Made by a program: the position numbers and the translations under genes. Shown piece after piece: positions 26,275 to 32,240 of a stretch of DNA of 32,240 bases. Position 1 is the stretch's first letter. Every line of letters begins with the position of its first letter. The notes beneath the pieces are model-generated. The model had not been told where the DNA came from. It was given only the letters and a program-made list of their open reading frames with translations, and did no database searches. Source of the stretch: Acidobacteriota bacterium (lineage in GTDB: Bacteria; Acidobacteriota; Vicinamibacteria; Vicinamibacterales; CAVVIG01); the NCBI GenBank assembly GCA_017883165.1, contig JADGOC010000028.1:1-32240 (forward strand), read 5' to 3'.

Positions 26275-26958
26275 ATGCGAATGCAGATTGCAGAATGCAG
26301 AATGCAGAGTCATGGCAGATTGCGCATTTTGCATCTTGCGTTTTGCATTGGTGTGGCCATTGCCATCGCCTCAGCATCGGTGTGCGCGGCGGAGATCATC
26401 GACCGCGTCCTCGCCGTCGCGTCCGGCGAGCTGATCATGCTGTCGGACGTGACCGCGGCGCGCGATCTCGGACTCGTGCCCGCCCCCACAGGAGGCGATC
26501 CGATCGCGTCGATCCTGTCGGCGCTCGTCGACCGCGAGCTGATTCTGGTGGAAGTCGATCGCTACGCGCCGCCCGAGCCCGGCGCCGACGCCGTCGATCG
26601 CGAAGTGCAGGCGGTCCGGGCCCGCTTCGCGACGCCCGAGGCGCTGGCCGCCGCGCTGTCGAGGTCCGGGATCGACGAGAACCATCTGCGTGGAAGACTG
26701 CGCGAGGACTTGCGGATCCGCGCGTACGAAGATCAGCGCTTCATCGTGTCGGCGCCGACCGACGACGAGCTCGGGCGGTACTATCGCGACCACCCGCAGG
26801 CGTTCACGCGGCAGGGGGCTCTCGTGCCGTTCGATGCCGCGCGCGCCGACATCGCCCGCCTGGCGTCAGAGGATCGCCGCAAGACGCTCATCGCCGACTG
26901 GGTCGCCGGCCTGCGCCGCCGCGCCGACGTCACGGTGCTGTACCTGCCAAGCCGCTAG
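26275..26958 (+). CDS. SurA-like periplasmic chaperone without a PPIase domain
   Basis: 227 residues. Signal peptide with core LHLAFCIGVAIAIASASVCA, cleaved near residue 40. The mature start EIIDRVLAVASGELIMLSDVTAARDLG matches the SurA N-terminal chaperone domain (IVDRVLAVVNGE-type). Helices follow (LVDRELILVEVDRY, ALSRSGIDENHLRGRLREDL, EDQRFIVSAPTDDELGRYY), then a C-terminal helix (about 190-215). There is no parvulin domain, which would add about 100 residues; the frame passes straight from YYRDHPQAF to the C-terminal helix. It begins 5 bases after the Omp85 stop. Probably a periplasmic chaperone for outer-membrane proteins. The signal peptide is partly encoded by a repeat hairpin (26280-26349). 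Confidence 0.85.
   Translation: MRMQIAECRMQSHGRLRILHLAFCIGVAIAIASASVCAAEIIDRVLAVASGELIMLSDVTAARDLGLVPAPTGGDPIASILSALVDRELILVEVDRYAPPEPGADAVDREVQAVRARFATPEALAAALSRSGIDENHLRGRLREDLRIRAYEDQRFIVSAPTDDELGRYYRDHPQAFTRQGALVPFDAARADIARLASEDRRKTLIADWVAGLRRRADVTVLYLPSR
26280..26349. repeat. Inverted-repeat element of tandem 7-mers, encoding the SurA-like signal peptide
   Basis: Left arm: AATGCAG, ATTGCAG, AATGCAG, AATGCAG (26280-26307). Right arm (about 26321-26349) holds matching TTGCATT-type 7-mers (CGCATTT, TGCATCT, TGCGTTT, TGCATT). Many C-to-T changes in the right arm would still pair as G-U in RNA, so the hairpin may survive better in RNA than in DNA. The right arm encodes RILHLAFCI in the signal peptide. 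Confidence 0.8.
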
Positions 26959-26967
26959 GAAAGCGTC

Positions 26968-27055
26968 ACCACGGAGTTCACGAAGGCCCACGGACGGCAC
27001 GGTTCTATTTGGATTAGCGCCGTGAAACTCCGTTTGCCTCCGTGTGCTCCGTGGT
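26968..27055. repeat. Inverted-repeat element of 9-mers between convergent genes
   Basis: Terminal arms ACCACGGAG (26968-26976) and CTCCGTGGT (27047-27055) are exact complements; inside, CACGG/CCGTG and GGAGTTCAC/GTGAAACTCC pair imperfectly and the right side repeats CTCCGT-type 9-mers. It fills nearly all of the 112-base gap between the SurA-like gene and the CPBP protease gene. It could act as a two-way transcription terminator, though it has no T-run. Confidence 0.75.
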
Positions 27056-27070
27056 AGAGCCCGTGTGCGG

Positions 27071-27850
27071 CTAATGTCCGACGATCAGAAACTGGACAAT
27101 CTGCAGCAGGTCGAATCCTGAGTGGCTCACGAGCGGGGCGATCACCGATCGCCGCCGGATGTACACGAGCGCCCAGAATGCGCCGAGCGTACCGGTGGCG
27201 ATGGCCGCGTCCGCCCCTTGCGGCAGGTGGCCGAGACCAAACGCCACGCTGGTGACGACGACGCCGACGATGCCGCCGCCGAGCGAAGTCTCGAAGCGGT
27301 GGATCAGAAATGCGCGCTGAATCTCCTCGCGCAAACCGCCGGCGACGATCACGACGCCGGCAAAGAGCAGCGCGTCGCGATGGGTCCGCAGGAGATCCTG
27401 GAACGGATTGATCGGCACGGTGTGGAGGCGGGGTGAGACGAGTTGGATCGCGAGCAGCACACCGAAGGCGATCGCGAGGGCGGCCGGCACGAGCAGCACA
27501 CCCAGCCGCGTTTCGCGCACGGCTGGGCGCCGCCCGAGCAGCACGTCGCGCGGACGTTCGCCGTGCGACACAAGAATCACCAGGATCAGACCGATGAGCA
27601 GCACCGTGTCGGTGACGGAGAAGGCAAACACCGCGACCGGCCGCAGCTTCTGGTGTGCGTCAGACAGCGGATACCCGAACGCCGCGAACGTGGCGGCGAG
27701 CGGAAGCTGCGTCGCGTAATCGGAGCAGATGAGGACTTCGAGAAGCGCCACGACGCGCTGGACGAGCGTCGGACGCTCGGCCGGGAGTGGCTCGCGGCTG
27801 GCGGCTGGCGGCTCAGTCGAGTCCGGACACACCCCGAGAGCGTATCTCAC
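27071..27850 (-). CDS. CPBP-family intramembrane metalloprotease (CAAX protease-like)
   Basis: 259 residues from GTG 27850, with about six to eight hydrophobic helices. The CPBP (Abi/CAAX type II) motifs are EEIQR (E175-R179, in GGLREEIQRAFLIHRFE), FGLGH (F204-H208) and HSGFD (H243-D247), the last two with the metal-binding histidines. The first motif has two residues between Glu and Arg in place of the more common three (EExxFR), a known type of variation. Such proteases cleave within membranes; the substrate is unknown. Residues 12-20 (TEPPAASRE) come from a 7-mer array (27787-27814) of the same repeat family as 4445 and 30021. It follows the glycine-zipper gene by 22 bases, so the two form an operon. 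Confidence 0.9.
   Translation of the reverse strand: MRYALGVCPDSTEPPAASREPLPAERPTLVQRVVALLEVLICSDYATQLPLAATFAAFGYPLSDAHQKLRPVAVFAFSVTDTVLLIGLILVILVSHGERPRDVLLGRRPAVRETRLGVLLVPAALAIAFGVLLAIQLVSPRLHTVPINPFQDLLRTHRDALLFAGVVIVAGGLREEIQRAFLIHRFETSLGGGIVGVVVTSVAFGLGHLPQGADAAIATGTLGAFWALVYIRRRSVIAPLVSHSGFDLLQIVQFLIVGH
27787..27814. repeat. Tandem 7-mer array in the N-terminal coding region of the CPBP protease
   Basis: GTGGCTC, GCGGCTG, GCGGCTG, GCGGCTC in phase. The unit matches the GTGGCTC/GTGGCTG array at 30021 and, as its complement, the CCAGCCA array at 4445. No inverted partner is seen. It encodes a Pro/Ala/Ser/Glu linker before the first membrane helix. Confidence 0.7.
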
Positions 27851-27854
27851 TCAG

Positions 27855-27868
27855 GAGGCTCGAGCCTC
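27855..27868. other. 14-base perfect palindrome in the gap between two minus-strand genes
   Basis: GAGGCTCGAGCCTC is its own reverse complement and lies in the 22-base gap between the glycine-zipper gene stop (27873) and the protease start (27850). It may form a small hairpin near the protease start, or be a binding site. Function unknown. Confidence 0.5.
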
Positions 27869-27872
27869 GGGG

Positions 27873-28481
27873 CTAGCTTGAGACCCTGACCGTCAGCGGC
27901 GCCGACAGCTTCAGCGTCAGCGCCGCGCCTTTGGGGACGTGCACTTCCTTGCCGCGCGTCGACAACACCACAGCCGTGCCGGCGCCGCCGCCGGCCGCCC
28001 CGCCGATGAGCGCGCCTTTCTCGCCGCCGACCAGCGCGCCGATGATGGCGCCACCCGCAGCAGACGCGCCGACTTCGAGCGCGTCTTTCTTCTTCGTCGC
28101 CGGCGCCGTCCGGCCGACCGGCAGCGTGCGGATCTGATACCGCTCGCTTTCACCTGGCGGCGTGACGGTGTCGAATCGCATCGCGACGTGCGCGAGCCCC
28201 TTCACTTTGCCCGAGCGGGTCGCGCTGGTGACGACGCCGCTGACGCTGCTGCCCGCCGGCAGGACCGTGACGCCGCGCAGCACCACTGGCCGCGACAGAT
28301 GCGCGTGCACCGCCTGTTCGACGCGGCTCGTGTCCGACCCGACGCTCGTGTCGAGCACGACCTGCAGGCGTGTGCCCGCGAGTAGCGTGATGTCGCTTAT
28401 GGCGCCAGTCTGAGCGGCAGGCGCCGCGGCGGCGGTGAACGCCAAGCCCGCCGCGAGCAGACCGCTGAGCACGGTTCGCAT
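27873..28481 (-). CDS. Exported glycine-zipper protein of unknown function
   Basis: 202 residues. Signal peptide 1-23 (LSGLLAAGLAFTAAAAPAAQ). Residues 30-125 form a beta-rich domain (LLAGTRLQVVLDTSVGSDTS, GVTVLPAGSSVSGVVTSATR, LAHVAMRFDTVTPPG) of the sort seen in conserved acidobacterial exported proteins. Residues 136-172 are a glycine zipper (GASAAGGAIIGALVGGEKGA, then IGGAAGGGAGTAV) that can insert in membranes or form helix pairs. A final strand segment (PKGAALTLKLSAPLTVRV) closes it. A strong ribosome-binding site (GGGAGGA) is 4-6 bases before ATG 28481. Divergent from the NtrC-type regulator gene, and upstream of the CPBP protease. Likely envelope-located. Confidence 0.85.
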   Translation of the reverse strand: MRTVLSGLLAAGLAFTAAAAPAAQTGAISDITLLAGTRLQVVLDTSVGSDTSRVEQAVHAHLSRPVVLRGVTVLPAGSSVSGVVTSATRSGKVKGLAHVAMRFDTVTPPGESERYQIRTLPVGRTAPATKKKDALEVGASAAGGAIIGALVGGEKGALIGGAAGGGAGTAVVLSTRGKEVHVPKGAALTLKLSAPLTVRVSS

Positions 28482-28567
28482 ACTTCCTCCCAGTTAGCTG
28501 ACCTTCTTCGTTTCAGGTGCAAAGAGTTCGCCACCGCCTGAGTTCGAGGAAGAATCAATAGTTCCCC

Positions 28568-28596
28568 TTGCAGACCCGGCTGACCCCGCGCAGAAT
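28568..28596 (+). promoter_or_regulatory. Promoter candidate for the NtrC-type regulator
   Basis: -35 TTGCAG (28568-28573), 17-base spacer, -10 CAGAAT (28591-28596). The expected start falls on or next to the ATG at 28603, giving a leaderless mRNA; no Shine-Dalgarno sequence is present. Confidence 0.55.
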
Positions 28597-28602
28597 GTAA
28601 AA

Positions 28603-30021
28603 ATGACACTCGTGACCGACCGTTCCACTGGTGCGCCCGACGCCAAGGCGGTGTCCGAACGCGTATTGATCGTCGAGGACGAACCAGCGGCACGGATCGG
28701 GCTTGAACAGCTCGTCGGGAGCTGGGGGTTTCTGGCTGAGTCGGCGAGCGACGGCGAGGAGGCGCTTGCCAAGGTCACCACGTTTCGTCCCGCCATCGTG
28801 ATCACCGATCTGGTGATGCCGCGGCTGGACGGCCTCGGGCTCTTGCGCGCGCTGCAATCGCAAGGCGCCGACGTGACGACGCTCCTGCTGACGGCTCAAG
28901 GAACGGTCGAGACCGCCGTCGAGGCGATGAAGGAAGGCGCGTACGACTACCTCACCAAACCGGTCGATCTGCAGCGGCTGAAGATCCTCCTCGACAAGAT
29001 CGTCGAGCGGCTCGAGACGATGCGCGAGGTGAAGGCGCTGCGGCGGCAGCTGCGCGAGAGCGGCACGTTCGGGTCGATGATCGGCAACAGCCCCGAGATG
29101 CGGAAGATCTATCAGGTGATCGAGCAGGCGGCGCCGACCGGCGCGTCGGTCCTCATCACCGGCGAGTCGGGCACGGGCAAGGAGCTCGTCGCGCAGACCC
29201 TCCATCAGCTCAGCCCGCGCGCCAACTTTCCCTTCGTCGCCATCAATTGCGCGGCGATTCCCGAGACGCTGCTCGAGAGCGAGATTTTCGGCCACGAGAA
29301 GGGCGCGTTCACCGGCGCGGCCGAACGCCGCCAGGGGTGCTTCGAGCTCGCCGATCGCGGAACGCTCTTCCTCGACGAAATCGGCGAGATGACGCCGACC
29401 ACCCAGGTGAAGCTCCTGCGCGTGCTGCAGGAGCAGAAGTTCCGGCGCGTCGGCGGGAGGACGGAACAGTCGGTCGACGTCCGCGTGCTCGCCGCGACCA
29501 ACATCGATCCGGTCGACGCGGTGCACACGGGCAAGCTGCGCGAGGATCTCTTCTACCGGCTGAACGTGTTCGCGATGCGGCTGCCGCCCTTGCGCGAGCG
29601 CAAAGAGGACTTGCCGCTGCTCGTGCAGTCCTTCATCAACGAGTTCAACGCGCGGAATCAGCGATCGATCGCCGGCGTGGATCAGCAGGCGATGCGCATG
29701 CTCGAGCAGTACGGCTGGCCGGGCAACGTGCGTGAATTGAGAAACGTCATCGAGCGCGCCACGATCATCGCGCCCGGACCCTTCATCGAGCCGAAGCACC
29801 TGCCGCCCTCGCTCGCCGGCGAGCCGGCGGTGGCGCACCAGCCCCAGGTCGCGCTCGGCCCGGGGACGACGGTGGAAGAGGCCGAGCGGCAGCTGATCAT
29901 GATGACGCTCGAGCACACGCGCGACAACAAGACGCGAGCGGCGGAAATTCTCGGCATCAGTTTGAAGACGCTGCACAACAAACTGAACAAGCTCCGGTTG
30001 AGGCCGAAAAGAGCAGAGTAG
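28603..30021 (+). CDS. NtrC-family response regulator, sigma-54-dependent activator
   Basis: 472 residues. Receiver domain 20-130 with phospho-acceptor D69 (ITDLVMP) and K119 (YLTKPV). AAA+ domain about 155-385 with Walker A GESGTGKE (187-194), sigma-54 contact loop GAFTGA (234-239), Walker B LFLDEIGE (255-262) and arginine-finger region (REDLFYRLNVFAMRLPPLRER). C-terminal Fis-type HTH at about 435-465 (NKTRAAEILGISLKTLHNKL). The intact GAFTGA means it should activate sigma-54 promoters. The next gene is a histidine kinase with PAS and HAMP domains, its likely partner. ATG 28603 is the first in-frame start and lies 6 bases after a -10-like hexamer. Confidence 0.95.
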   Translation: MTLVTDRSTGAPDAKAVSERVLIVEDEPAARIGLEQLVGSWGFLAESASDGEEALAKVTTFRPAIVITDLVMPRLDGLGLLRALQSQGADVTTLLLTAQGTVETAVEAMKEGAYDYLTKPVDLQRLKILLDKIVERLETMREVKALRRQLRESGTFGSMIGNSPEMRKIYQVIEQAAPTGASVLITGESGTGKELVAQTLHQLSPRANFPFVAINCAAIPETLLESEIFGHEKGAFTGAAERRQGCFELADRGTLFLDEIGEMTPTTQVKLLRVLQEQKFRRVGGRTEQSVDVRVLAATNIDPVDAVHTGKLREDLFYRLNVFAMRLPPLRERKEDLPLLVQSFINEFNARNQRSIAGVDQQAMRMLEQYGWPGNVRELRNVIERATIIAPGPFIEPKHLPPSLAGEPAVAHQPQVALGPGTTVEEAERQLIMMTLEHTRDNKTRAAEILGISLKTLHNKLNKLRLRPKRAE

Positions 30022-30080
30022 TGGCTCGTGGCTGGTGGCTGGAAAGGCCGAGCCAGTCATCAGCCACCAGTCACCAGTCA
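30021..30080. repeat. Inverted-repeat element of tandem 7-mers between regulator and kinase
   Basis: Left arm GTGGCTC, GTGGCTG, GTGGCTG (30021-30041). Right arm CCAGTCA, TCAGCCA, CCAGTCA, CCAGTCA (30053-30080), which pairs with it imperfectly. It fills almost all of the 61-base gap between the regulator's stop and the kinase ATG (30083), so it forms the upstream leader of the kinase in a shared transcript. Confidence 0.85.
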
Positions 30081-30082
30081 CC

Positions 30083-31945
30083 ATGCGTATAGGCATCAAA
30101 GGCAAGCAGGTCCTCGGCGTGACGTCGATCGTCGCCGCGGTCGTCGTGGCGCTGAGTCTGCTGCACCTGGCGAATCTGGCGCGCGTGAGCCTCGCCGAAA
30201 GCAAAGCCCGCGCGGAGCTGCTGGCCAACGCCATCGCCAACCGCGCGAGCGAGGTCATCGTCAAGGGCGCCGATCCCTACGCCGCGCTGCGCGGCGATCC
30301 CGGTCTGCGATCGATCCTGACGTCGAGCCTGCTCGCGAAAGACGTGATGTACGCCGCGATCGTCGATCTCGACGGCCACGCGTTCGTCCATGGCGATGTG
30401 GGGCTCGAAGGACAGCCGTTGCCGGCGGCCGCGGATCTCGCGAGCGTGATCGCGAAGTCCTCGGTGTCGCAGATCCAGGCCATCTACTCCGGTCGGGGCC
30501 GCAACCTCGAGTTCCGGCAGCCGCTCCCGCTCGGCGACAGGGAGGTCGGATCGATTCGTATCGGCGTGTCGACGCTGTTGATCCGCAGCGACCTCAACGA
30601 TTCGCTGAGAGACGCCGTCGCGACCGCGCTCATCGCGCTCGGCATCGCCGTCGTCGTGGCGACGCTGCTGGCGCAGCTGCTTCTGCGGCCGATTCACGTC
30701 ATCCGCGGCGGATTGACGCGATTGGGCCGCGGCGAATTTGGCGTGCGCCTCGATTTGCCGCAAGCCGACGAGTTCGGCGAGCTGGGCACCTTTTTCAACG
30801 CGGTCAGCGAGCAGTTGTCGGCCGACCGATCGCAGATGGCGGGACAGGTCGCCAATCTCGAGTCGGCCGTCGAGCACCTCGAAGACGCCGTCGCCATCGT
30901 CAACCCGCAGGGCGCGGTGATGTTCGCGAACCCCGCGATGCGTACGCTGCTGCCGGACGTCGGGATCGGCGCGTCGCTGAACGACGCGATCGCGCCCGGC
31001 CATCCGCTGCGCCGCCTCGCCGAGCAGACGCTGGTGAGCCGCGAGTCGCGCGGGCCGATGCCCGCGGTGTTCCCCGCGACGCCGCGCAGCGAAGCGGGCG
31101 AGCGCCTGGTAATGTCGCACGCGGTGACCGACCCGAACGGCGCGCTCGTCGGCATCATGCTCGTCGCGCGAAACCTCGAGTACTTGAGCCAGGTCCAATC
31201 GACGATTCGATACTCCCGGAAGCTGGCGGCGCTCGGCCGGCTTTCCGCAGGCGTCGCGCACGAGGTGAAGAATCCACTCAACGCGATGATGATTCATCTC
31301 GAGCTGCTGCGGCAGCAGTTCAGGGCCACGCAGGCGGCTCGTCCTTCGACGGGCTCAGGACGAGCGGCGGTCGCGACCGCCGCGCCACCCGACATCGATT
31401 CGGAGGAGGCGATCCAGCACGTCGACGTCATCGCCGCGGAAATCCGGCGCCTCGACCAGGTCGTGCAGGGCTTTCTGAAGTTCTCGCGGCCCGAAGATCT
31501 GAAGCTGCAGCCGGTCCAGCTGAGAACGTTGTTCGACGAGGTCGTGCCGATCGTGCGGCCGGAGGCCGATCGGGCCGGCGTCGAACTGGTCGTTACATGC
31601 GATGCCGCGCCCGACGTCAACGGCGATCCCGCGATGCTGCGGCAGGCGTTCCTCAACCTCGCGCTGAACGCGGTGCAGGCGATGCCGGGCGGCGGCACGC
31701 TGCGCATTCAGTGCGAGGCCGCGCGCGGACGCCGCGTCTCGGTGGCGTTCGCCGATACCGGCGTCGGCATCGCCCCCGAGCACCTGCAACGCATCTTTGA
31801 TCTGTATTTCACGACGAAGGAAAAGGGCAGCGGCATCGGGTTGTCGATGGTGTACCGGACGGTGCAGATGCACGACGGCGAGGTTGAAGTACAGTCGACT
31901 CCAGGCGCAGGCACGACGTTCCGGATCCTGCTGCCGCAAGCGTAG
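30083..31945 (+). CDS. Membrane sensor histidine kinase, likely partner of the NtrC-type regulator
   Basis: 620 residues from ATG 30083. Transmembrane helix about 10-30, periplasmic sensor region about 35-175, second helix about 178-200, HAMP about 201-255, PAS-like domain about 256-365 (LEDAVAIVNPQGAVMFANPAM), HisKA with H393 (GVAHEVKNPLN), and HATPase_c with N-box N529, DTGVGI (D558-I563) and a G2 box GSGIGLSM (about 582-589). Residues 418-429 (AARPSTGSGRAA) are an insertion between the two HisKA helices encoded by a hairpin repeat (31337-31365). An earlier ATG (30035) would only translate the repeat element, so 30083 is preferred. Together with the preceding gene it forms an NtrB/NtrC-like system. 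Confidence 0.93.
   Translation: MRIGIKGKQVLGVTSIVAAVVVALSLLHLANLARVSLAESKARAELLANAIANRASEVIVKGADPYAALRGDPGLRSILTSSLLAKDVMYAAIVDLDGHAFVHGDVGLEGQPLPAAADLASVIAKSSVSQIQAIYSGRGRNLEFRQPLPLGDREVGSIRIGVSTLLIRSDLNDSLRDAVATALIALGIAVVVATLLAQLLLRPIHVIRGGLTRLGRGEFGVRLDLPQADEFGELGTFFNAVSEQLSADRSQMAGQVANLESAVEHLEDAVAIVNPQGAVMFANPAMRTLLPDVGIGASLNDAIAPGHPLRRLAEQTLVSRESRGPMPAVFPATPRSEAGERLVMSHAVTDPNGALVGIMLVARNLEYLSQVQSTIRYSRKLAALGRLSAGVAHEVKNPLNAMMIHLELLRQQFRATQAARPSTGSGRAAVATAAPPDIDSEEAIQHVDVIAAEIRRLDQVVQGFLKFSRPEDLKLQPVQLRTLFDEVVPIVRPEADRAGVELVVTCDAAPDVNGDPAMLRQAFLNLALNAVQAMPGGGTLRIQCEAARGRRVSVAFADTGVGIAPEHLQRIFDLYFTTKEKGSGIGLSMVYRTVQMHDGEVEVQSTPGAGTTFRILLPQA
31337..31365. repeat. REP-like hairpin inside the HisKA domain of the kinase gene
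   Basis: Perfect 9-base arms GCTCGTCCT (31337-31345) and AGGACGAGC (31357-31365) around an 11-base loop TCGACGGGCTC. Read in frame as RPSTGSGRA. Short hairpins giving peptides such as PSTGSGRA or, on the other strand, PEPVEG are, from general knowledge, often seen as in-frame inserts in proteins of environmental bacteria. Confidence 0.8.
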
Positions 31946-31954
31946 AGAGAAGAA

Positions 31955-32240
31955 ATGTCTAGTCGCCTGCGAACGGCGTTGTTGATTGGCGCGATCGGAT
32001 TCGCGGCGTCCGGCTGCGCGACGACGCACGCGAAGGCGGAGCCCGATGCGCCGCCGCTCGACATGCCGCCGCCTCCGCCGCGCGTGATCGAAGCGGCCGA
32101 CACCGAACCGCCCCCGCCGATCCCGCTGCCCGAGGAGCCCGCGCGCCGCACGCCGCCGGCCACGCCGCCGGCCACGCCGCGGCGCCTGCCGACGCCGCCG
32201 CCCGCGACCGAACCGCCGAAGCCGGCCGAAGAGCCGCCCA
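31955..32240 (+). CDS. Proline-rich lipoprotein, 3' end cut by the window
   Basis: The first 95 residues are visible. Signal peptide MSSRLRTALLIGAIGFAASGC with lipobox ASGC and acylated Cys21; then a long Pro/Ala/Glu/Thr-rich stretch (PPLDMPPPPPRVIEAAD, PPPPIPLPEEPARR, TPPATPPATPRRLPTPP) that probably spans the periplasm or wall. The folded domain, if any, lies beyond the window. Purine-rich AGAGAGAAGAA just precedes ATG 31955. It starts 9 bases after the kinase stop on the same strand, so it belongs to the two-component operon. Confidence 0.85.
   Translation, partial: MSSRLRTALLIGAIGFAASGCATTHAKAEPDAPPLDMPPPPPRVIEAADTEPPPPIPLPEEPARRTPPATPPATPRRLPTPPPATEPPKPAEEPP

Noticed and set aside
26310-26325. 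Possible sigma-54 promoter (TGGCAGATTGCG)
   Set aside because: The spacing between GG and GC does not match the required 10 bases and the sequence lies inside the 7-mer hairpin.
26968-27055. Hairpin as a classical rho-independent terminator
   Set aside because: It lacks a T-run on either side and its structure matches the dispersed repeat family. It may still stop transcription, but I list it as a repeat.
28555-30264. A 569-residue minus-strand frame opposite the NtrC-type regulator
   Set aside because: The plus-strand regulator has full receiver, AAA+ and Fis motifs. The minus frame is His/Arg-rich without a domain.

Overview
The window is high-GC, gene-dense bacterial chromosome from a Gram-negative organism with an outer membrane (TamB, an Omp85 protein, a SurA-like chaperone, several lipoproteins). 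Gene content and style suggest an Acidobacteriota-like soil or sediment lineage, possibly Vicinamibacteria; that placement is an impression, since no rRNA or marker gene is present. No tRNA, rRNA, CRISPR array, IS element, integrase or phage gene was found. No stretch longer than about 300 bases lacks a gene. More than half of the genes start at GTG or TTG, and one appears to start at CTG.

Layout. 1-3412 (minus): a histidine kinase, an unusual regulator with an N-terminal excisionase-type HTH and a C-terminal receiver domain, and the first part of an ABC-F ATPase, tightly packed as one operon. 3537-7761 (plus): ECF sigma factor, zinc-finger anti-sigma factor, an exported protein and a lipoprotein of unknown function, and an APC-type amino acid permease. 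7691-9071 (minus): a small membrane protein and an exported PEGA-domain protein. 9219-12532 (plus): HslV and HslU, overlapped by a large lipoprotein with fibronectin-like repeats. 12547-17172 (plus): FAH-family hydrolase, transaldolase-like protein, carboxyltransferase subunit of an acyl-CoA (probably propionyl-CoA) carboxylase, and an exported amidase. 17185-26958 (plus): biotin carboxylase, biotin carrier protein, TamB-like giant, a seven-POTRA Omp85 protein and a SurA-like chaperone with no PPIase domain, all overlapping or nearly so. 27071-28481 (minus): glycine-zipper exported protein and a CPBP intramembrane protease. 28568-32240 (plus): NtrC-type response regulator, its likely sensor kinase and a truncated proline-rich lipoprotein.

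Two themes join the regions. First, several first-in-operon genes have a TAGAAT/CAGAAT/TACAGT -10-like hexamer only 7-9 bases before the start codon, which suggests leaderless or nearly leaderless mRNAs, while internal genes use stop/start overlaps. Second, the window carries a dispersed family of short elements built from tandem 7-mers or 9-mers, usually arranged as an inverted pair. Four of them lie in frame inside genes, and in two genes the right arm of the hairpin encodes part of the signal-peptide hydrophobic core. A separate REP-like hairpin sits in frame inside the HisKA domain of the second kinase. These repeats are the most interesting signal here.
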